A stretch of DNA of 53,221 bases from Paenactinomyces guangxiensis (GCF_016055185.1 NZ_JAECVR010000023.1:1-53221); one strand, 5' to 3'. Shown: positions 8,551-18,990, counted from the first letter of the stretch. Notes: generated by a model not told the origin, from the letters alone. Numbers and translations: made by a program.

Positions 8551-9322
8551 AAAAATCGTTGCGACAAAACGGGAAGAGATCAAACAATTGCATCTGACTT
8601 ACACGGATCAGGATTGGGAAAAGGCTTCAGCACTTCCGCGCGGATGCTCTCTGGCCCAGGCTCTTCAATCACAACCGGCGCTTTCCGTCATTGCCGAAGT
8701 CAAACCGGCTTCTCCATCCAAAGGAGTGATTCGGGAAACGGTTGATCCTGTGGCAACTGCGCTCGCCTATGAGAGAGGCGGAGCGAGTGCAGTGTCGGTA
8801 TTGACAGATGTCTCTTATTTTAAAGGAAAGCCGGAATCTTTGACCAGGGTAAAAGAGGCGGTGAAAATCCCGGTGTTGCGCAAAGATTTTATTCTGGAAC
8901 CGGTTCAGGTGTTAGAAAGTAAATTTCTCGGTGCGGATGCGATTTTGTTGATCGCAGCACTTCTTGACAGGGAAAAACTGCAGCTGTTAAGGGGAACGGC
9001 CCGTCAACTGGGGATGGAAGTTCTTGTGGAGATCCATGAGGAATCGGAGGTCCCGCTTGCTCTCGCTTGTGAAGCGGATGTGATCGGCATCAATAATCGC
9101 AACTTGTACACGTTTGTAACTGAGATTGAGACAACGGAACGTTTACGCCCGCTCCTTCCCCAGGACTGTCCTGTCATCGGCGAAAGCGGGGTCCATTCGG
9201 CAGAAGATGCTGAACGTTTGGCAAAAGCTCAAGTGGACGGAATTCTTGTCGGTGAATATCTGATGCGACAAGCGGATCCCGAACGGGCGGTACGACGGCT
9301 GATTGAAAGGGAAATTGGATGA
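8540..9322 (+). CDS. trpC: Indole-3-glycerol phosphate synthase
   Basis: A 260-aa TIM-barrel enzyme that cyclises CdRP to indole-3-glycerol phosphate. Motifs are SVIAEVKPASPSKG near residue 50, VLRKDFI, and INNRNLYTF. ATG 8540 follows CAGGAGG and gives the usual MFLEKIVATKREEI start; the longer open frame from 8402 is only an upstream extension through trpD. It overlaps trpF by 4 bp. Confidence 0.96.
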   Translation: MFLEKIVATKREEIKQLHLTYTDQDWEKASALPRGCSLAQALQSQPALSVIAEVKPASPSKGVIRETVDPVATALAYERGGASAVSVLTDVSYFKGKPESLTRVKEAVKIPVLRKDFILEPVQVLESKFLGADAILLIAALLDREKLQLLRGTARQLGMEVLVEIHEESEVPLALACEADVIGINNRNLYTFVTEIETTERLRPLLPQDCPVIGESGVHSAEDAERLAKAQVDGILVGEYLMRQADPERAVRRLIEREIG

Positions 9323-9990
9323 AACGGACACAAATTAAGTTCTGCGGGTTTCGTACACCCGGGGATGTAGAGAAGGCAGGCCGGCTTCGGGTTAACGCGA
9401 TCGGGTTTATCCTGGTTCCGGGTCGAAAGCGGTCCGTCCATCCGCGTGATTTGCCAATGATGGTCAAGCTGGTCCCATCACAGGTTCTGTCAGTAGGGGT
9501 GTTGCTCAACCCGACCATCCGTCAGATCCATGAGTGGTTGTCATTGGCCCCGCTGCAAGCTGTTCAACTGCACGGAGACGAGTCACCAGCGTTTTGCCGT
9601 TCGGTAAAAGAACAGTTTCAAGTGAAAATCATTAAAACCTTTCATGTTGAAGATCGGATTAAAAGTGCATTTCCATTAAAGGAATATGCTCCCTGGATTG
9701 ATATTGCCCTGTTGGATTCCAGTACGGGAACATCCCGCGGCGGCACAGGAGTTGCTTTTGAGTGGGAACGGATTCCGCCATTTAAAGAGCAGTGCAGCAG
9801 GTTTCAGCTTCCATGCTGGGTAGCGGGAGGGCTGGACGGAGAAAATGTTGATACATTGATCAGGGATTTCGCTCCCGATGGAGTCGATGTCTCAAGCGGA
9901 ATTGAAAAGGAAGGACAAAAAGATCCAGAAAAGATGAACCGGTTTGTGAGGAAGGTGATGTTAAGTGGGCAAACAACTGAAGGAGCCTGA
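9319..9990 (+). CDS. trpF: Phosphoribosylanthranilate isomerase
   Basis: A 223-aa TIM-barrel enzyme performing the Amadori rearrangement of PRA to CdRP. The start [19 protein letters not shown] carries the catalytic Cys in the FCGF context (more usually KICG), and the catalytic Asp region is [19 protein letters not shown]. It is coupled to trpC by an ATGA overlap and overlaps the chosen trpB start by 26 bp. Confidence 0.95.
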   Translation: MKRTQIKFCGFRTPGDVEKAGRLRVNAIGFILVPGRKRSVHPRDLPMMVKLVPSQVLSVGVLLNPTIRQIHEWLSLAPLQAVQLHGDESPAFCRSVKEQFQVKIIKTFHVEDRIKSAFPLKEYAPWIDIALLDSSTGTSRGGTGVAFEWERIPPFKEQCSRFQLPCWVAGGLDGENVDTLIRDFAPDGVDVSSGIEKEGQKDPEKMNRFVRKVMLSGQTTEGA

Positions 9991-11188
9991 TAAGACAATG
10001 GGGCAGGAACTCACCGGCCGCTTTGGGTGTTTTGGAGGGAGATATGTACCCGAAACAACAATGAATGCATTATTAGAGTTAGAGGAAGCTTTTCAAGCGG
10101 CGATTCAAGATCCTGACTTTAATAAAGAGTTGCGTTATTACCTGGAAGAATACTCCGGGCGCCCTACCCCGCTTACTTTCGCCAGACGGTTGACGGAGGT
10201 TGCGCAAGGGGCCAGGATCTATCTGAAAAGAGAAGATCTTAACCATACCGGTGCACATAAAATTAACAACGCCCTGGGGCAGGCATTACTGGCAAAACGA
10301 ATGGGGAAAAAGAAATTGATCGCTGAGACGGGTGCCGGCCAGCATGGAGTAGCTTCGGCGACGGTTGCCGCTCTTCTGGGAATGGAGTGCCAGGTCTTTA
10401 TGGGTGAGGAAGATGTCAAACGCCAGCAGCTAAATGTTTTTCGCATGGAGCTGTTAGGAGCAAGGGTGACCCCGGTTACTTCCGGAACCCGTACTTTAAA
10501 AGATGCGACCAATGAAGCGTTGCGCCAGTGGGTGGCCCATGTAGAGGATACCTTTTATTTAATCGGTTCGGCAGTTGGACCTCATCCCTATCCGGCCATG
10601 GTCAAGTATTTTCAGAGGGTAATCAGTGATGAAGCACGTGCACAGCTGTTAATGCAGGAAGGAAGGTTACCCGGAGATGTAGTGGCCTGTGTGGGGGGCG
10701 GCAGTAACGCCATTGGTATGTTTGCTGCTTTTTTAGAGGATGAGACGGTACGCTTGCACGGTGTCGAAGCGGCCGGAAAAGGGTTAAATACAGCAGAGCA
10801 CGCTGCCTCCTTAAGCCTGGGGCGTCCTGGTGTATTACACGGAACCTACAGCTATTTGCTGCAAGATGAGCATGGTCAAGTGCAGCCCGCTCATTCGATT
10901 TCTGCCGGTCTCGATTATCCGGGGGTGGGTCCCGAGCACTCTTTTCTGAAAGAGTCGGGACGTGTTCGCTATACGTCTGCGACTGATGAAGAGGCGCTGG
11001 AAGCAGTCAGGTTGTTATGCCAAACAGAAGGCATTTTACCGGCACTGGAGTCAGCCCATGCGATTGCGGAAGCGATTCAACTGGCCAGGAAAGGATCACC
11101 CGAGGACATTATTCTTGTTTGTCTGTCAGGAAGAGGAGATAAAGATGTAGAAACGATTCGGCACAGGATGGGGGGAGATCGGGGATGA
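9965..11188 (+). CDS. trpB: Tryptophan synthase beta chain
   Basis: Joins indole and serine in a PLP-dependent reaction, in complex with TrpA. The PLP-lysine segment [15 protein letters not shown] is at about residue 95 and the phosphate-binding [11 protein letters not shown] is further on. GTG 9965 has AGGAAGGTG 7 bases upstream and gives 407 aa. ATG 9998, with AAGGAG 12 bases upstream, is an alternative giving 396 aa, near the B. subtilis length. It overlaps trpA by 4 bp. Confidence 0.96.
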   Translation: MGKQLKEPDKTMGQELTGRFGCFGGRYVPETTMNALLELEEAFQAAIQDPDFNKELRYYLEEYSGRPTPLTFARRLTEVAQGARIYLKREDLNHTGAHKINNALGQALLAKRMGKKKLIAETGAGQHGVASATVAALLGMECQVFMGEEDVKRQQLNVFRMELLGARVTPVTSGTRTLKDATNEALRQWVAHVEDTFYLIGSAVGPHPYPAMVKYFQRVISDEARAQLLMQEGRLPGDVVACVGGGSNAIGMFAAFLEDETVRLHGVEAAGKGLNTAEHAASLSLGRPGVLHGTYSYLLQDEHGQVQPAHSISAGLDYPGVGPEHSFLKESGRVRYTSATDEEALEAVRLLCQTEGILPALESAHAIAEAIQLARKGSPEDIILVCLSGRGDKDVETIRHRMGGDRG

Positions 11189-11982
11189 ATCAACTGCAAG
11201 CTGCATTCCGGTCACAAAAGGAGCACTTGATCCCTTTTATCATGTCGGGCGATCCGAGTCTGGAAGTGACGCTGAAACTGATCTATCTTCTGGCAGAAGA
11301 AGGGGCTGCCGCTATCGAGTTAGGGGTTCCCTTCTCAGATCCCATGGCAGATGGACCTGTGATACAAGCTGCATCTGAGCGGGCCTTGCAACAAAATGTA
11401 ACATTAAGTGATGTTCTGGAACTGGGAAGAATGGTACGGCAACAGGGGTGTGATGTTCCTCTCATCTTGTTTACGTATGCAAATCCTGTTTTTCAATATG
11501 GTTTGGAACGTTTGGTCAAACAAGCCGTGTCATGTGGTTTTAACGGGGTGATTGTCCCGGATCTTCCTTATGAGGAAAGCGCTCCCCTCCGTAAACTGGG
11601 GTCTGAAGCGGGGCTTGCTGTCATTCCGCTAGTCGCCCCTACATCACGACAGCGCATCGGCAAGATTGTCAGCGATGCGCAAGGCTTTGTCTATTGTGTA
11701 TCTTCGTTGGGAACAACAGGAATGCGGCAACAGTTTGCGGGCCATGTTGACTCTTTTTTACAGATAGTACGGGAGATGAGCCCGGTTCCGACGGCAGTTG
11801 GATTTGGTATCTCGAAAAGGGAGCATGTGGTTCGTTTTCTGGAACAGGCGGATGCAGTTGTCGTCGGTAGTGCTCTGGTACGAAAAATCGAGGAACTTTC
11901 CCCGAAACTCTCCGATCCGGAGCAGTGTGATGACGCGTTAAACGAGGTAAGAGTATTTGTCAGGGGCTTAAAATCGGAGTAA
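11185..11982 (+). CDS. trpA: Tryptophan synthase alpha chain
   Basis: A 265-aa TIM barrel that cleaves indole-3-glycerol phosphate and channels indole to TrpB. The catalytic Glu lies in [20 protein letters not shown], and the catalytic Asp fits VPDLPYEES. It overlaps trpB at ATGA and closes the trp segment; hisC follows after 35 bp with its own AGGAGGA site. Confidence 0.96.
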   Translation: MNQLQAAFRSQKEHLIPFIMSGDPSLEVTLKLIYLLAEEGAAAIELGVPFSDPMADGPVIQAASERALQQNVTLSDVLELGRMVRQQGCDVPLILFTYANPVFQYGLERLVKQAVSCGFNGVIVPDLPYEESAPLRKLGSEAGLAVIPLVAPTSRQRIGKIVSDAQGFVYCVSSLGTTGMRQQFAGHVDSFLQIVREMSPVPTAVGFGISKREHVVRFLEQADAVVVGSALVRKIEELSPKLSDPEQCDDALNEVRVFVRGLKSE

Positions 11983-12017
11983 GATAGAGGGAAAAGATGT
12001 AGGAGGAGACAGCGCAA

Positions 12018-13127
12018 ATGAAACCGAAAGCATCGATCCAGGGGTTGGCTGTATATCAACCGGGGAAACCTTTGGAAGAAGTGAAGCGCGAATTGGGGTT
12101 AGACGAAGTAATCAAATTAGCTTCCAATGAAAACCCGTTTGGCTGTTCTTCCGAGGTTTGGCCGGCTTTGGCGGAAGAAAAAGATCATTTTCACCTTTAT
12201 CCGGAAGGAACAGCTCCTGAACTTCGTGAAAAGCTGGCCGAGCATCTGGAAGCAGATCCCCGCCGGATTATACTGGGAAATGGTTCCGATGAAATTGTAC
12301 AGATGATTGCTCGGGCTTATTTAGAGCCGGGAGCTGAGTCTGTCATGGCCGATCTTACCTTCCCGCGCTATGAAACGGCCATCCGGATTGAAGGCGGCAT
12401 TCCGGTTAAGGTGCCATTAAAAGACGGGACTCACGACCTGGAGGCGATGGCTCAAGCGGTTACCGCGAAAACTCGAATCGTTTGGGTCTGTAATCCCAAC
12501 AATCCGACAGGGACGATTGTGTCCCATGGGGCATTAAGCCAATTTTTGGACCAACTCCCTGAACATGTACTCGTTGTAGTAGATGAAGCTTACTATGAAT
12601 ATGTCACAGATCCGTCCTATCCGGACAGCTTATCGCTGCTTGATTATAACCCTCAAATCATCATACTCAGGACATTCTCTAAAATTTACGGCTTAGCGGC
12701 TTTCCGTGTCGGTTATGGAATCGGCCACCCGGATGTGATCAATGAACTTAACCGGGTACGTGAGCCATTTAATGTGAACCGTTTGGCCCAGCAAGCAGCA
12801 CTGGCGGCACTCAAGGATCAAACGTTTGTCACCTACTGCTGCAACCAAAACCGCCTGGGGATCAAGAAGATCACGAACAAGCTGGACGAATGGGGACTCC
12901 ACTATTTCCCGGCTCATGGAAATTTTATTTTGTTTGATACCGGCTTTCCCGCCAATGAAGCTTTTGACTATCTGTTACGACAGGGTATTATTGTCCGGTC
13001 CGGTCAGGCTCTTGGTTTTCCCACTTATATTCGTGTTTCTGTAGGTACAGAGGAACAAAACAGCCGTTTTTTAGAAGCTTATGCCTTGTTTTTAAAGGAG
13101 AAAGGAAAGATCCACGCCAATGCCTGA
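12018..13127 (+). CDS. hisC: Histidinol-phosphate / aromatic aminotransferase
   Basis: A 369-aa class I/II PLP aminotransferase. Motifs include LASNENPFG near the N-terminus, NPNNPTGT, and the PLP-lysine segment RTFSKIYGLAAFRVGYG. In B. subtilis the HisC of this supraoperon serves both histidine synthesis and Phe/Tyr transamination, and its position between trpA and tyrA suggests the same double role. AGGAGGA lies upstream of ATG 12018; the stop overlaps tyrA by 8 bp. Confidence 0.95.
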   Translation: MKPKASIQGLAVYQPGKPLEEVKRELGLDEVIKLASNENPFGCSSEVWPALAEEKDHFHLYPEGTAPELREKLAEHLEADPRRIILGNGSDEIVQMIARAYLEPGAESVMADLTFPRYETAIRIEGGIPVKVPLKDGTHDLEAMAQAVTAKTRIVWVCNPNNPTGTIVSHGALSQFLDQLPEHVLVVVDEAYYEYVTDPSYPDSLSLLDYNPQIIILRTFSKIYGLAAFRVGYGIGHPDVINELNRVREPFNVNRLAQQAALAALKDQTFVTYCCNQNRLGIKKITNKLDEWGLHYFPAHGNFILFDTGFPANEAFDYLLRQGIIVRSGQALGFPTYIRVSVGTEEQNSRFLEAYALFLKEKGKIHANA

Positions 13128-14277
13128 GCGCGTAGCGATTTTGGGAGTCGGCCTGATTGGTGGTTCTATTGCCCTTGGTTTAAAAGAGCGAACAGATAGC
13201 GATGTGATCGGCTTTGATATTTCTGCCGAAGATTTGCATTTTGCCAAGTTGATTGGAGCGATTGATGAAGGGTCAACTGAACTGGCTTCTGTGGTTAAAG
13301 AAGCGGATGTGATTATTATCGCTTTGCCCGTGGGAAAAATTAAACAAGCCATTGACAGCCTGTGCCAGTTACCCCTTCGTCAGGGTTGTATCGTTACTGA
13401 TGTTGGCAGTACGAAATCAGAAATTGTAGAGCACGCCCGCAAATTAAAAGAAAGAGGTATTACTTTTATCGGTGGTCATCCAATGGCCGGGTCGCATCGA
13501 TCTGGGGTGAAAGCAGCCCAGTCATTGCTCTTTGAAAATGCCTATTATGTGTTAACACCGGAGCCCGACATTTCCATCTCCGATGTTCAGCGGCTAAGCC
13601 GGCTGTTACACCTGGCTACACGTGCGGAACTGATCATTATGGACCCGGTGCATCATGATCGCATCGTTGGAGCGATCAGCCATCTGCCTCATATTATTGC
13701 AGCTGGACTTGTTAATCAGGTCGGAAATTATAACGAAACAAATGAATGGTTTCATCGCCTGGCGGCAGGGGGGTTCCGGGATTTGACCCGGATTGGAGCC
13801 AGCCACCCTATTATGTGGAGGGATATTTTGCTCACCAACCGCGAGGTGTTGATCCGGCTGATGGATGACTGGATCTCCCAGATGTCGGAGTTTCGCTCAG
13901 CCGTTTCGGAATGTGATGCCAGCCGAATCGAGTACTTGTTTGAACGGTCCAAAAAATTAAGAAGTCAATTACCGGATAAGAAAAAAGGGATTCTTTCCCC
14001 CAGATATGAGTGTTATATCGACGTTCCCGACCGGCCCGGAGTGATTGCCAAAATAGCCACCTTATTGGGAAACGAACAAATTAACTTAAGTAACATCGGT
14101 GTGATGGAGAATCGTGAAGATACCCCCGGGGTGCTTCAACTCTCCTTTAAACGATATGAAGATTTTATGAATGCCGTGATCTGCCTGCGAAAAGCGGGTT
14201 ACATTGTATTTGCAGACGATGAAGATAGGAGCAACAAACATGAGTACCATTCGCGTATCCCGTCCCAAACCGTTTGA
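13120..14277 (+). CDS. tyrA: Prephenate dehydrogenase with C-terminal ACT domain
   Basis: A 385-aa enzyme converting prephenate to 4-hydroxyphenylpyruvate with NAD. The Rossmann fingerprint [17 protein letters not shown] is at the N-terminus, [13 protein letters not shown] marks the active-site region, and residues from about 290 ([20 protein letters not shown]) form an ACT domain, presumably the amino-acid sensor. It overlaps hisC by 8 bp and aroA by 38 bp. Confidence 0.95.
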   Translation: MPERVAILGVGLIGGSIALGLKERTDSDVIGFDISAEDLHFAKLIGAIDEGSTELASVVKEADVIIIALPVGKIKQAIDSLCQLPLRQGCIVTDVGSTKSEIVEHARKLKERGITFIGGHPMAGSHRSGVKAAQSLLFENAYYVLTPEPDISISDVQRLSRLLHLATRAELIIMDPVHHDRIVGAISHLPHIIAAGLVNQVGNYNETNEWFHRLAAGGFRDLTRIGASHPIMWRDILLTNREVLIRLMDDWISQMSEFRSAVSECDASRIEYLFERSKKLRSQLPDKKKGILSPRYECYIDVPDRPGVIAKIATLLGNEQINLSNIGVMENREDTPGVLQLSFKRYEDFMNAVICLRKAGYIVFADDEDRSNKHEYHSRIPSQTV

Positions 14278-15538
14278 TTGTACATTTCGCGTACCCGGAG
14301 ACAAGTCGATTTCACACCGCTCCATTATGTTTGGGGCCATTGCCCGTGGTGAAACCCTTGTAGAAGGCTTTTTACCAGGAGCTGATTGTTTAAGTACCAT
14401 CTCTGCTTTCAGGCAGATGGGAGTGGATATTGAAAGGGATTCGGAAACCTCGGTCCGCATTCTGGGGAGAGGTTTTGACGGGCTCCGGGAACCTGTTCAG
14501 CCGCTGGATGTCGGGAATTCCGGAACAACCATTCGTCTTCTGTTAGGAATCCTGGCCGGAACCTCTTTTTTTAGTACGGTAGTCGGGGATGATTCAATTG
14601 CCCGCAGGCCGATGGGACGAGTTGTCAACCCTTTAAGAGAAATGGGGGCACAGATCTACGGGCGCCAGGAGGGGAGATTTACTCCTTTGGCGATTCGGGG
14701 AGCAAAGCTAACGGGACTCACATATGAAAGCCCTGTTGCCAGTGCCCAGGTAAAGTCATGTTTACTTTTGGCGGGTCTTTCGGCTGATGGTGTGACTGCG
14801 GTACGTGAGCCCTCACGATCCCGTGATCACACCGAGCGGATGCTGCCGGCATTCGGGGTTCATGTACGTACATCGGAGGGGGAGGTCTCTGTTCAGGGTG
14901 GACAATCCCTTGCCGGCACTCAAGTAAAGGTACCGGGAGATATTTCATCAGCTGCCTTCCTGTTAGCAGCAGCACTGATGGTGCCGGGAAGCCGCGTAAC
15001 TATTGATGATGTAGGACTAAACCCCACACGAACAGGAATCCTTGACGCCTTTCACATGATGGGAGCGGAAGTGGCGGTTGAACAAACCGGCATGTGGTGT
15101 AATGAGCCAGTGGGAAGAGTAACTGTTCAGGCTGATGAGTTAAAGGGGATTGAGATCGGAGGAAAGTTGATTCCACGGCTGATTGATGAGATTCCGGTCC
15201 TGGCTGTAGTGGCAACTCAAGCTGCCGGGGAAACAGTCATTCGTGATGCAGCTGAACTCAAAGTAAAGGAAACCAATCGGATTTCCACAACCGCCCAAGA
15301 ATTGAGAAAGTTAGGGGCTCATGTTGAGGAGACCGATGATGGACTGATTATTTCCGGACCCACTCCGCTTAAAGGAGGGGTATGCCAGAGCCGCGGAGAC
15401 CACCGTATCGGGATGGCGATGGTCATTGCCGGACTCGGGGCAGCTGCTGAAGTTTGCGTAGAAGGATCGGAAGCGATTGATATTTCTTTTCCAGGGTTCT
15501 CAAATTTTATTGAAAAAATAAAATGCGGTCAAATCTGA
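14240..15538 (+). CDS. aroA: 3-Phosphoshikimate 1-carboxyvinyltransferase (EPSP synthase)
   Basis: About 432 aa; makes EPSP from shikimate-3-phosphate and PEP. Signatures are [16 protein letters not shown] and [14 protein letters not shown], plus the late [10 protein letters not shown] segment. I chose ATG 14240 ([16 protein letters not shown]), which follows ATAGGAG; a TTG at 14204 would add 12 residues with no ribosome site. It is the last gene of the supraoperon, so the set aroC-aroB-aroH-trpEDCFBA-hisC-tyrA-aroA matches B. subtilis order. In B. subtilis this gene is called aroE. Confidence 0.96.
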   Translation: MSTIRVSRPKPFDCTFRVPGDKSISHRSIMFGAIARGETLVEGFLPGADCLSTISAFRQMGVDIERDSETSVRILGRGFDGLREPVQPLDVGNSGTTIRLLLGILAGTSFFSTVVGDDSIARRPMGRVVNPLREMGAQIYGRQEGRFTPLAIRGAKLTGLTYESPVASAQVKSCLLLAGLSADGVTAVREPSRSRDHTERMLPAFGVHVRTSEGEVSVQGGQSLAGTQVKVPGDISSAAFLLAAALMVPGSRVTIDDVGLNPTRTGILDAFHMMGAEVAVEQTGMWCNEPVGRVTVQADELKGIEIGGKLIPRLIDEIPVLAVVATQAAGETVIRDAAELKVKETNRISTTAQELRKLGAHVEETDDGLIISGPTPLKGGVCQSRGDHRIGMAMVIAGLGAAAEVCVEGSEAIDISFPGFSNFIEKIKCGQI

Positions 15539-15555
15539 AAATTAGGAAAAACCTG

Positions 15556-15584
15556 TTGACCTTGTCTACTGGCTTTCGTATAAT
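15556..15584 (+). promoter_or_regulatory. Sigma-A promoter
   Basis: TTGACC (15556-15561), exactly 17 bp, then TATAAT (15579-15584). It would start a transcript near 15591, which meets a strong terminator hairpin about 55 nt later. Confidence 0.85.
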
Positions 15585-15643
15585 AGAAATTACAGTATGG
15601 TTTCTCTCCACTCCTATCCAATATTGTACGTCCTGTGTGCAAG

Positions 15644-15671
15644 CCGCTCGGAATCGAGCGGTTCTTTTTTT
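15644..15671 (+). terminator. Terminator or attenuator shortly after the 15556 promoter
   Basis: CCGCTCG (15644-15650) pairs with CGAGCGG (15655-15661) around a GAAT tetraloop, followed by a long T-tract. Lying only about 55-80 nt downstream of a near-consensus promoter and upstream of the 15711 gene, it would create either a short RNA of about 80 nt or an attenuated leader. Confidence 0.85.
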
Positions 15672-15710
15672 GTGGACAAATTCATAAACCTCTGATGAGG
15701 AGGGGTATGG

Positions 15711-16205
15711 ATGGATCTGCGCTATTGGAGGCTCGGACTTGAGACATTGTTTGTTATATCTGTGATCATCATTCTGAAAATGTGGGTTTTTCCATTTTTT
15801 ATATCAATCTGGTTTCCAACGGATGACCTTTCAGCATTGATGCAAGAATGGACGGTTCTGATTGTTGGGATGATTACTTGCTTTGTTTATCTGGGTCTTG
15901 GCTCTTCAGCAAAACATGTATATCAATTTTCTGCAATAAGAGCGGCAGCCTTATTTTTTATCATTCACTTGCAATGGCTTTTGCCAGTGTTTTTTTTGTT
16001 CAATGACATCATTACTGTTTGGCTTCGTTTAATTGGAGACTTCGTGTCCCTATTTTCACCCGGCCAATCCTTTTCCTATCCGTATTTTGTAATCGTCTAT
16101 TTGGGATTATTTCTTCTCGGCAGGGGGATCCGGGTGAAAGATGAGAAGAATGTGGCTAAAAAGTCTGACATGAGAAGGTTTATCAGCCAAAAACAAAAAA
16201 GATAG
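15711..16205 (+). CDS. Hypothetical polytopic membrane protein
   Basis: A 164-aa protein with about four hydrophobic segments (around residues 10-30, 47-63, 79-105 and 122-138) and a Lys-rich cytoplasmic-type tail. GGAGGGGTATGG precedes ATG 15711. I do not recognise a family. It sits behind a promoter-terminator pair that may control it. It is not one of the usual neighbours of the qcr block in B. subtilis. Confidence 0.65.
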   Translation: MDLRYWRLGLETLFVISVIIILKMWVFPFFISIWFPTDDLSALMQEWTVLIVGMITCFVYLGLGSSAKHVYQFSAIRAAALFFIIHLQWLLPVFFLFNDIITVWLRLIGDFVSLFSPGQSFSYPYFVIVYLGLFLLGRGIRVKDEKNVAKKSDMRRFISQKQKR

Positions 16206-16339
16206 AATAGATTTTTGGATATGAAGGTTTTTCTGTATATGTTTATTCATTGGTATAAGTCGTGTGTCCCAAAAAGAGTAGAACAATTAATCATTTTTCG
16301 ATATAATGGCAGAATCCCGAATAGAAAGGAAACGATTAT

Positions 16340-16993
16340 ATGACTGATTCTGATACCAATAAACAAATATCCATTGATCAGAATAGCGGACGAGTGAATA
16401 TGATATACAATTTCCCTGTTTACCCGGAAAAGAATGAAGTTCATTTGCGTTCAGCTGAAGATGTAGCTAAACGAGCCTTGTCTCTTCATCTGTTATTGGG
16501 AGTTATCTTTTACCAGGAACCTGAGAAGGTTACGGAGTGGGCAATTCAAGAGGGCCTGTGGGACTCCTTAAGCCCTCAAGAACATAGTTTTTTTACAGTG
16601 CCGATCTCAGATCTCAGTCCGGCAGAGAAAAAATGGAAACAGAAAGCGATACAGTCCAGTTTGCTGACTTGGCGGGTAGAAGGCTTGCAAGCTTTGCTAT
16701 GGAGTATGAATCTGGTTGAAGAGCTTGATTTACCCATTGAACGGTGTGATGGCAACATGCTTGGCGAGGTGTTACCAGAACTTGGTGAGTCACTTCAAAC
16801 ATTTATTGCTCAAGCCCGGCTGCGTCCGGTTGAAGAGATTGTACATATGCTTGAACAGCATTTTCAAATTTATAACCATCAGGTAGAAGCTTTTGCAAAC
16901 GAAGAGGATCTTCAATTTGATATGCTGATTACATATGAGCGGATTCATGCGTTAAACTGGGTCTGTGGTTTGATAAGCCAATGGGATGACTAA
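16340..16993 (+). CDS. DUF4272 family protein
   Basis: A 217-aa soluble protein. From about residue 36 it follows the DUF4272 pattern: RSAEDVAKRALSLHLLLGV, then WAIQEGLWDSLSPQEHSFF, and a C-terminal helix with the INWVCGLI-type ending (ALNWVCGLISQW). Function of the family is unknown. AAGGAAA lies upstream of ATG 16340. It appears monocistronic. Confidence 0.75.
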   Translation: MTDSDTNKQISIDQNSGRVNMIYNFPVYPEKNEVHLRSAEDVAKRALSLHLLLGVIFYQEPEKVTEWAIQEGLWDSLSPQEHSFFTVPISDLSPAEKKWKQKAIQSSLLTWRVEGLQALLWSMNLVEELDLPIERCDGNMLGEVLPELGESLQTFIAQARLRPVEEIVHMLEQHFQIYNHQVEAFANEEDLQFDMLITYERIHALNWVCGLISQWDD

Positions 16994-17006
16994 TCCAGCA
17001 CTTTTG

Positions 17007-17084
17007 ATCAGCGGCGGGGAGTGACTCCGTCTTTTTTCATCATCTGATCTGATGAGGTATGGGACAAGCTGGCTGGCCGCTGAT
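17007..17084 (+). ncRNA. Candidate structured leader element
   Basis: ATCAGCGGC (17007-17015) is perfectly complementary to GCCGCTGAT (17076-17084). The enclosed 60 nt can form two small hairpins, GGAG-TGA-CTCC (17018-17028) and CATC-TGATCT-GATG (17040-17053). The element lies upstream of the 17171 gene. It matches no riboswitch class I recognise. Confidence 0.35.
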
Positions 17085-17170
17085 TATCTAAATTTACAAG
17101 AGAAAAGTCTATCTTCCTTCTAAATAGACCAAACTGGGTAATGACATCAGTTAGGGAGGAAGAAAAGACG

Positions 17171-18292
17171 GTGCGAATGGCTGACTGGCTTACTTATACG
17201 GATATTGACCAATTAAAACAACTGAATCGCTACTATGGTTGTGATTCTAATCATCATTCAAAGCATGATCTGATATGCTCCTTACTCAGGCAAATGGGAA
17301 AAAAGTCGCAGTTGAAGCGGATGATGGAGGAATTGCCTCCCGAAACCAAACGTTTCTTGCAACTGATCGTGCTTGATACAAGTATGTCCTATACAATGGA
17401 AGAGTTGCTGGCAAAGGGCAGAGCAGCGTTAAACGGAGCAAATGGAGAACCCCGTACCCTGATTGTTGAGGCGATGAAAAGGGGATGGTTATTTTCAGGA
17501 TATTCCCACCGTACTCAATACTTGTACCATATGCCCTCCGACACGAAAGAGCAAATGATTCAGCTGTTGATCGAACCTTTTCGCGATCCGCTCCGCATTT
17601 TAAGGGAAACGCCCGGTTTTTACCGTGATGAAGAGAAACAAATGCTGGAGGATCTCCATCATTTTCTCAACTTTATTGGCAGGGAAGTAGTCAGAGTGAC
17701 TAATGACGGATCGATTTACAAGCAACAGCAAAGGCAGTTATTTAAAAGTTTTCATATTCCTGAGGAGCCTATCTGCCAAAAAGGTCCCAGATTTGGGTTC
17801 GGGCGCAAGTATCATCTTTATCCTGACCGGTTTTCTCTTTTGTATGATTACGCTTTTTATAAAGGTTATTTTATTGAAGAGGAAGAAGGGTATCTAAGTT
17901 TAACAGAATCTGGTTTCGGGAAAATAAAACATAAAGATATCCAAGAGGCTAAAGATCTTTATCGGTTTTGGATCCGTCTTTATCGGAGACCGATTCCCCA
18001 TTTACCCATGATCATCCGCTTGATCGGATTGCTAAGTTACCCCGGTTGGATCCCGGCAGAGTTGGTTTATGAAGCTGTTGGAGAATGGATATCCCCCTAT
18101 TACTATGAAACGGAACAATCCTTATTTCAGCGTATCATCCAGATGATGTTGCACTTAGGAGTGCTGCGAACGGGGATTGAAGGGGAACAGCATTATCTGA
18201 CATTGACGGAATCCGGTTTGAAATGGATGCAGGGCATTTCGGCTTTCCGTGAACAGGTGATCGAGGACGGATTTATCAAAACAAGCAGTTAA
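17171..18292 (+). CDS. Hypothetical protein, possibly winged-helix containing
   Basis: About 373 aa, predicted soluble and mostly helical. I start at GTG 17171, ten bases after AGGGAGGA; the frame is open from ATG 17141 but that ATG lies upstream of the ribosome site. Residues 5-60 (WLTYTDIDQLKQLNRYYGC and following) resemble a small helical domain, and the C-terminal third reads like one or two winged-helix units ending LTLTESGLKWMQGI. I do not recognise the family. It precedes ypiB, where B. subtilis has the TPR gene ypiA, but it does not look like a TPR protein. Confidence 0.6.
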   Translation: MRMADWLTYTDIDQLKQLNRYYGCDSNHHSKHDLICSLLRQMGKKSQLKRMMEELPPETKRFLQLIVLDTSMSYTMEELLAKGRAALNGANGEPRTLIVEAMKRGWLFSGYSHRTQYLYHMPSDTKEQMIQLLIEPFRDPLRILRETPGFYRDEEKQMLEDLHHFLNFIGREVVRVTNDGSIYKQQQRQLFKSFHIPEEPICQKGPRFGFGRKYHLYPDRFSLLYDYAFYKGYFIEEEEGYLSLTESGFGKIKHKDIQEAKDLYRFWIRLYRRPIPHLPMIIRLIGLLSYPGWIPAELVYEAVGEWISPYYYETEQSLFQRIIQMMLHLGVLRTGIEGEQHYLTLTESGLKWMQGISAFREQVIEDGFIKTSS

Positions 18293-18325
18293 GCAGGAAA
18301 AACACATGTTTGAGTAGAATAAATA

Positions 18326-18378
18326 TATACGCAGAAACGATACTCCCGCTGATGGAACGAAAAATGTTTTTGCGTATA
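18326..18378 (+). repeat. Inverted repeat upstream of ypiB
   Basis: TATACGCAGAAAC (18326-18338) pairs with GTTTTTGCGTATA (18366-18378) with one mismatch, around a 27-nt loop. There is no T-tract, so this is more likely a protein-binding or RNA-stability element than a terminator. Confidence 0.45.
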
Positions 18379-18428
18379 CTAAAACAAAATAGACACAATA
18401 TTCATGCATAGTTCCGGGGGGAAGGATC

Positions 18429-18980
18429 ATGAACAAGAGTGTGTCCATCTCTGAGAAAAAAGAATTTATCGGATGGTTTTTAAATCGGTATGAATTGCAA
18501 AAAAAAGAAGCAGCCTGGCTGCTCAGTTATCTGTCCTCAAATGATCAGCTTTTGCAAAAACTCCATTTTGTCGATAATGTCCGTTATGTATCAAAATCGA
18601 TGATCCTTTCCACAAAGTGCAGTAATATGACACCGTTTAAGTTTACAAAGAACAAGCGTGTTGGTGCCGATGTAGAAACCGCCTTTTATGATATTCGTTC
18701 CTATCCACACGAAGATTTATATATTGGGCTGTATTTTAAGGACCGGGCAACGTGTCCCGAGTATGCCGCTGTATTGGAGGTTAATCCCATGGAAAAACAT
18801 GACTTGGCGCAAGACCATTTGCTCAGTCTGTTCGCGGAGATGCTTCTTGACCAAGCGGTAGAAGAATTCAGACAGCATGAGTTATACAGACGAATCGACG
18901 ACGCGTTGGCAGTACGGGATGAACAAACATTTTTACAGCTCAGCGAACAATGGATTAAAATACTAGAATCAAGAAAATAA
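18429..18980 (+). CDS. ypiB: YpiB family protein (UPF0302)
   Basis: A 183-aa soluble protein of the UPF0302 family, found next to qcrABC in many Bacillales. The family pattern EKKEFIGWFLNRYELQKKEA, then LLSYLSSNDQLLQKLHFVDN, opens the protein. Function is unknown. ATG 18429 follows GGGGGGAAGGATC. A perfect hairpin terminator follows at 18991. Confidence 0.85.
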   Translation: MNKSVSISEKKEFIGWFLNRYELQKKEAAWLLSYLSSNDQLLQKLHFVDNVRYVSKSMILSTKCSNMTPFKFTKNKRVGADVETAFYDIRSYPHEDLYIGLYFKDRATCPEYAAVLEVNPMEKHDLAQDHLLSLFAEMLLDQAVEEFRQHELYRRIDDALAVRDEQTFLQLSEQWIKILESRK

Positions 18981-18990
18981 TTAAGATATA

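Noticed and set aside
17047..17056. CTGATGAG as a hammerhead ribozyme core
   Set aside because: The matching GAAA core and cleavage-site arrangement are missing nearby.
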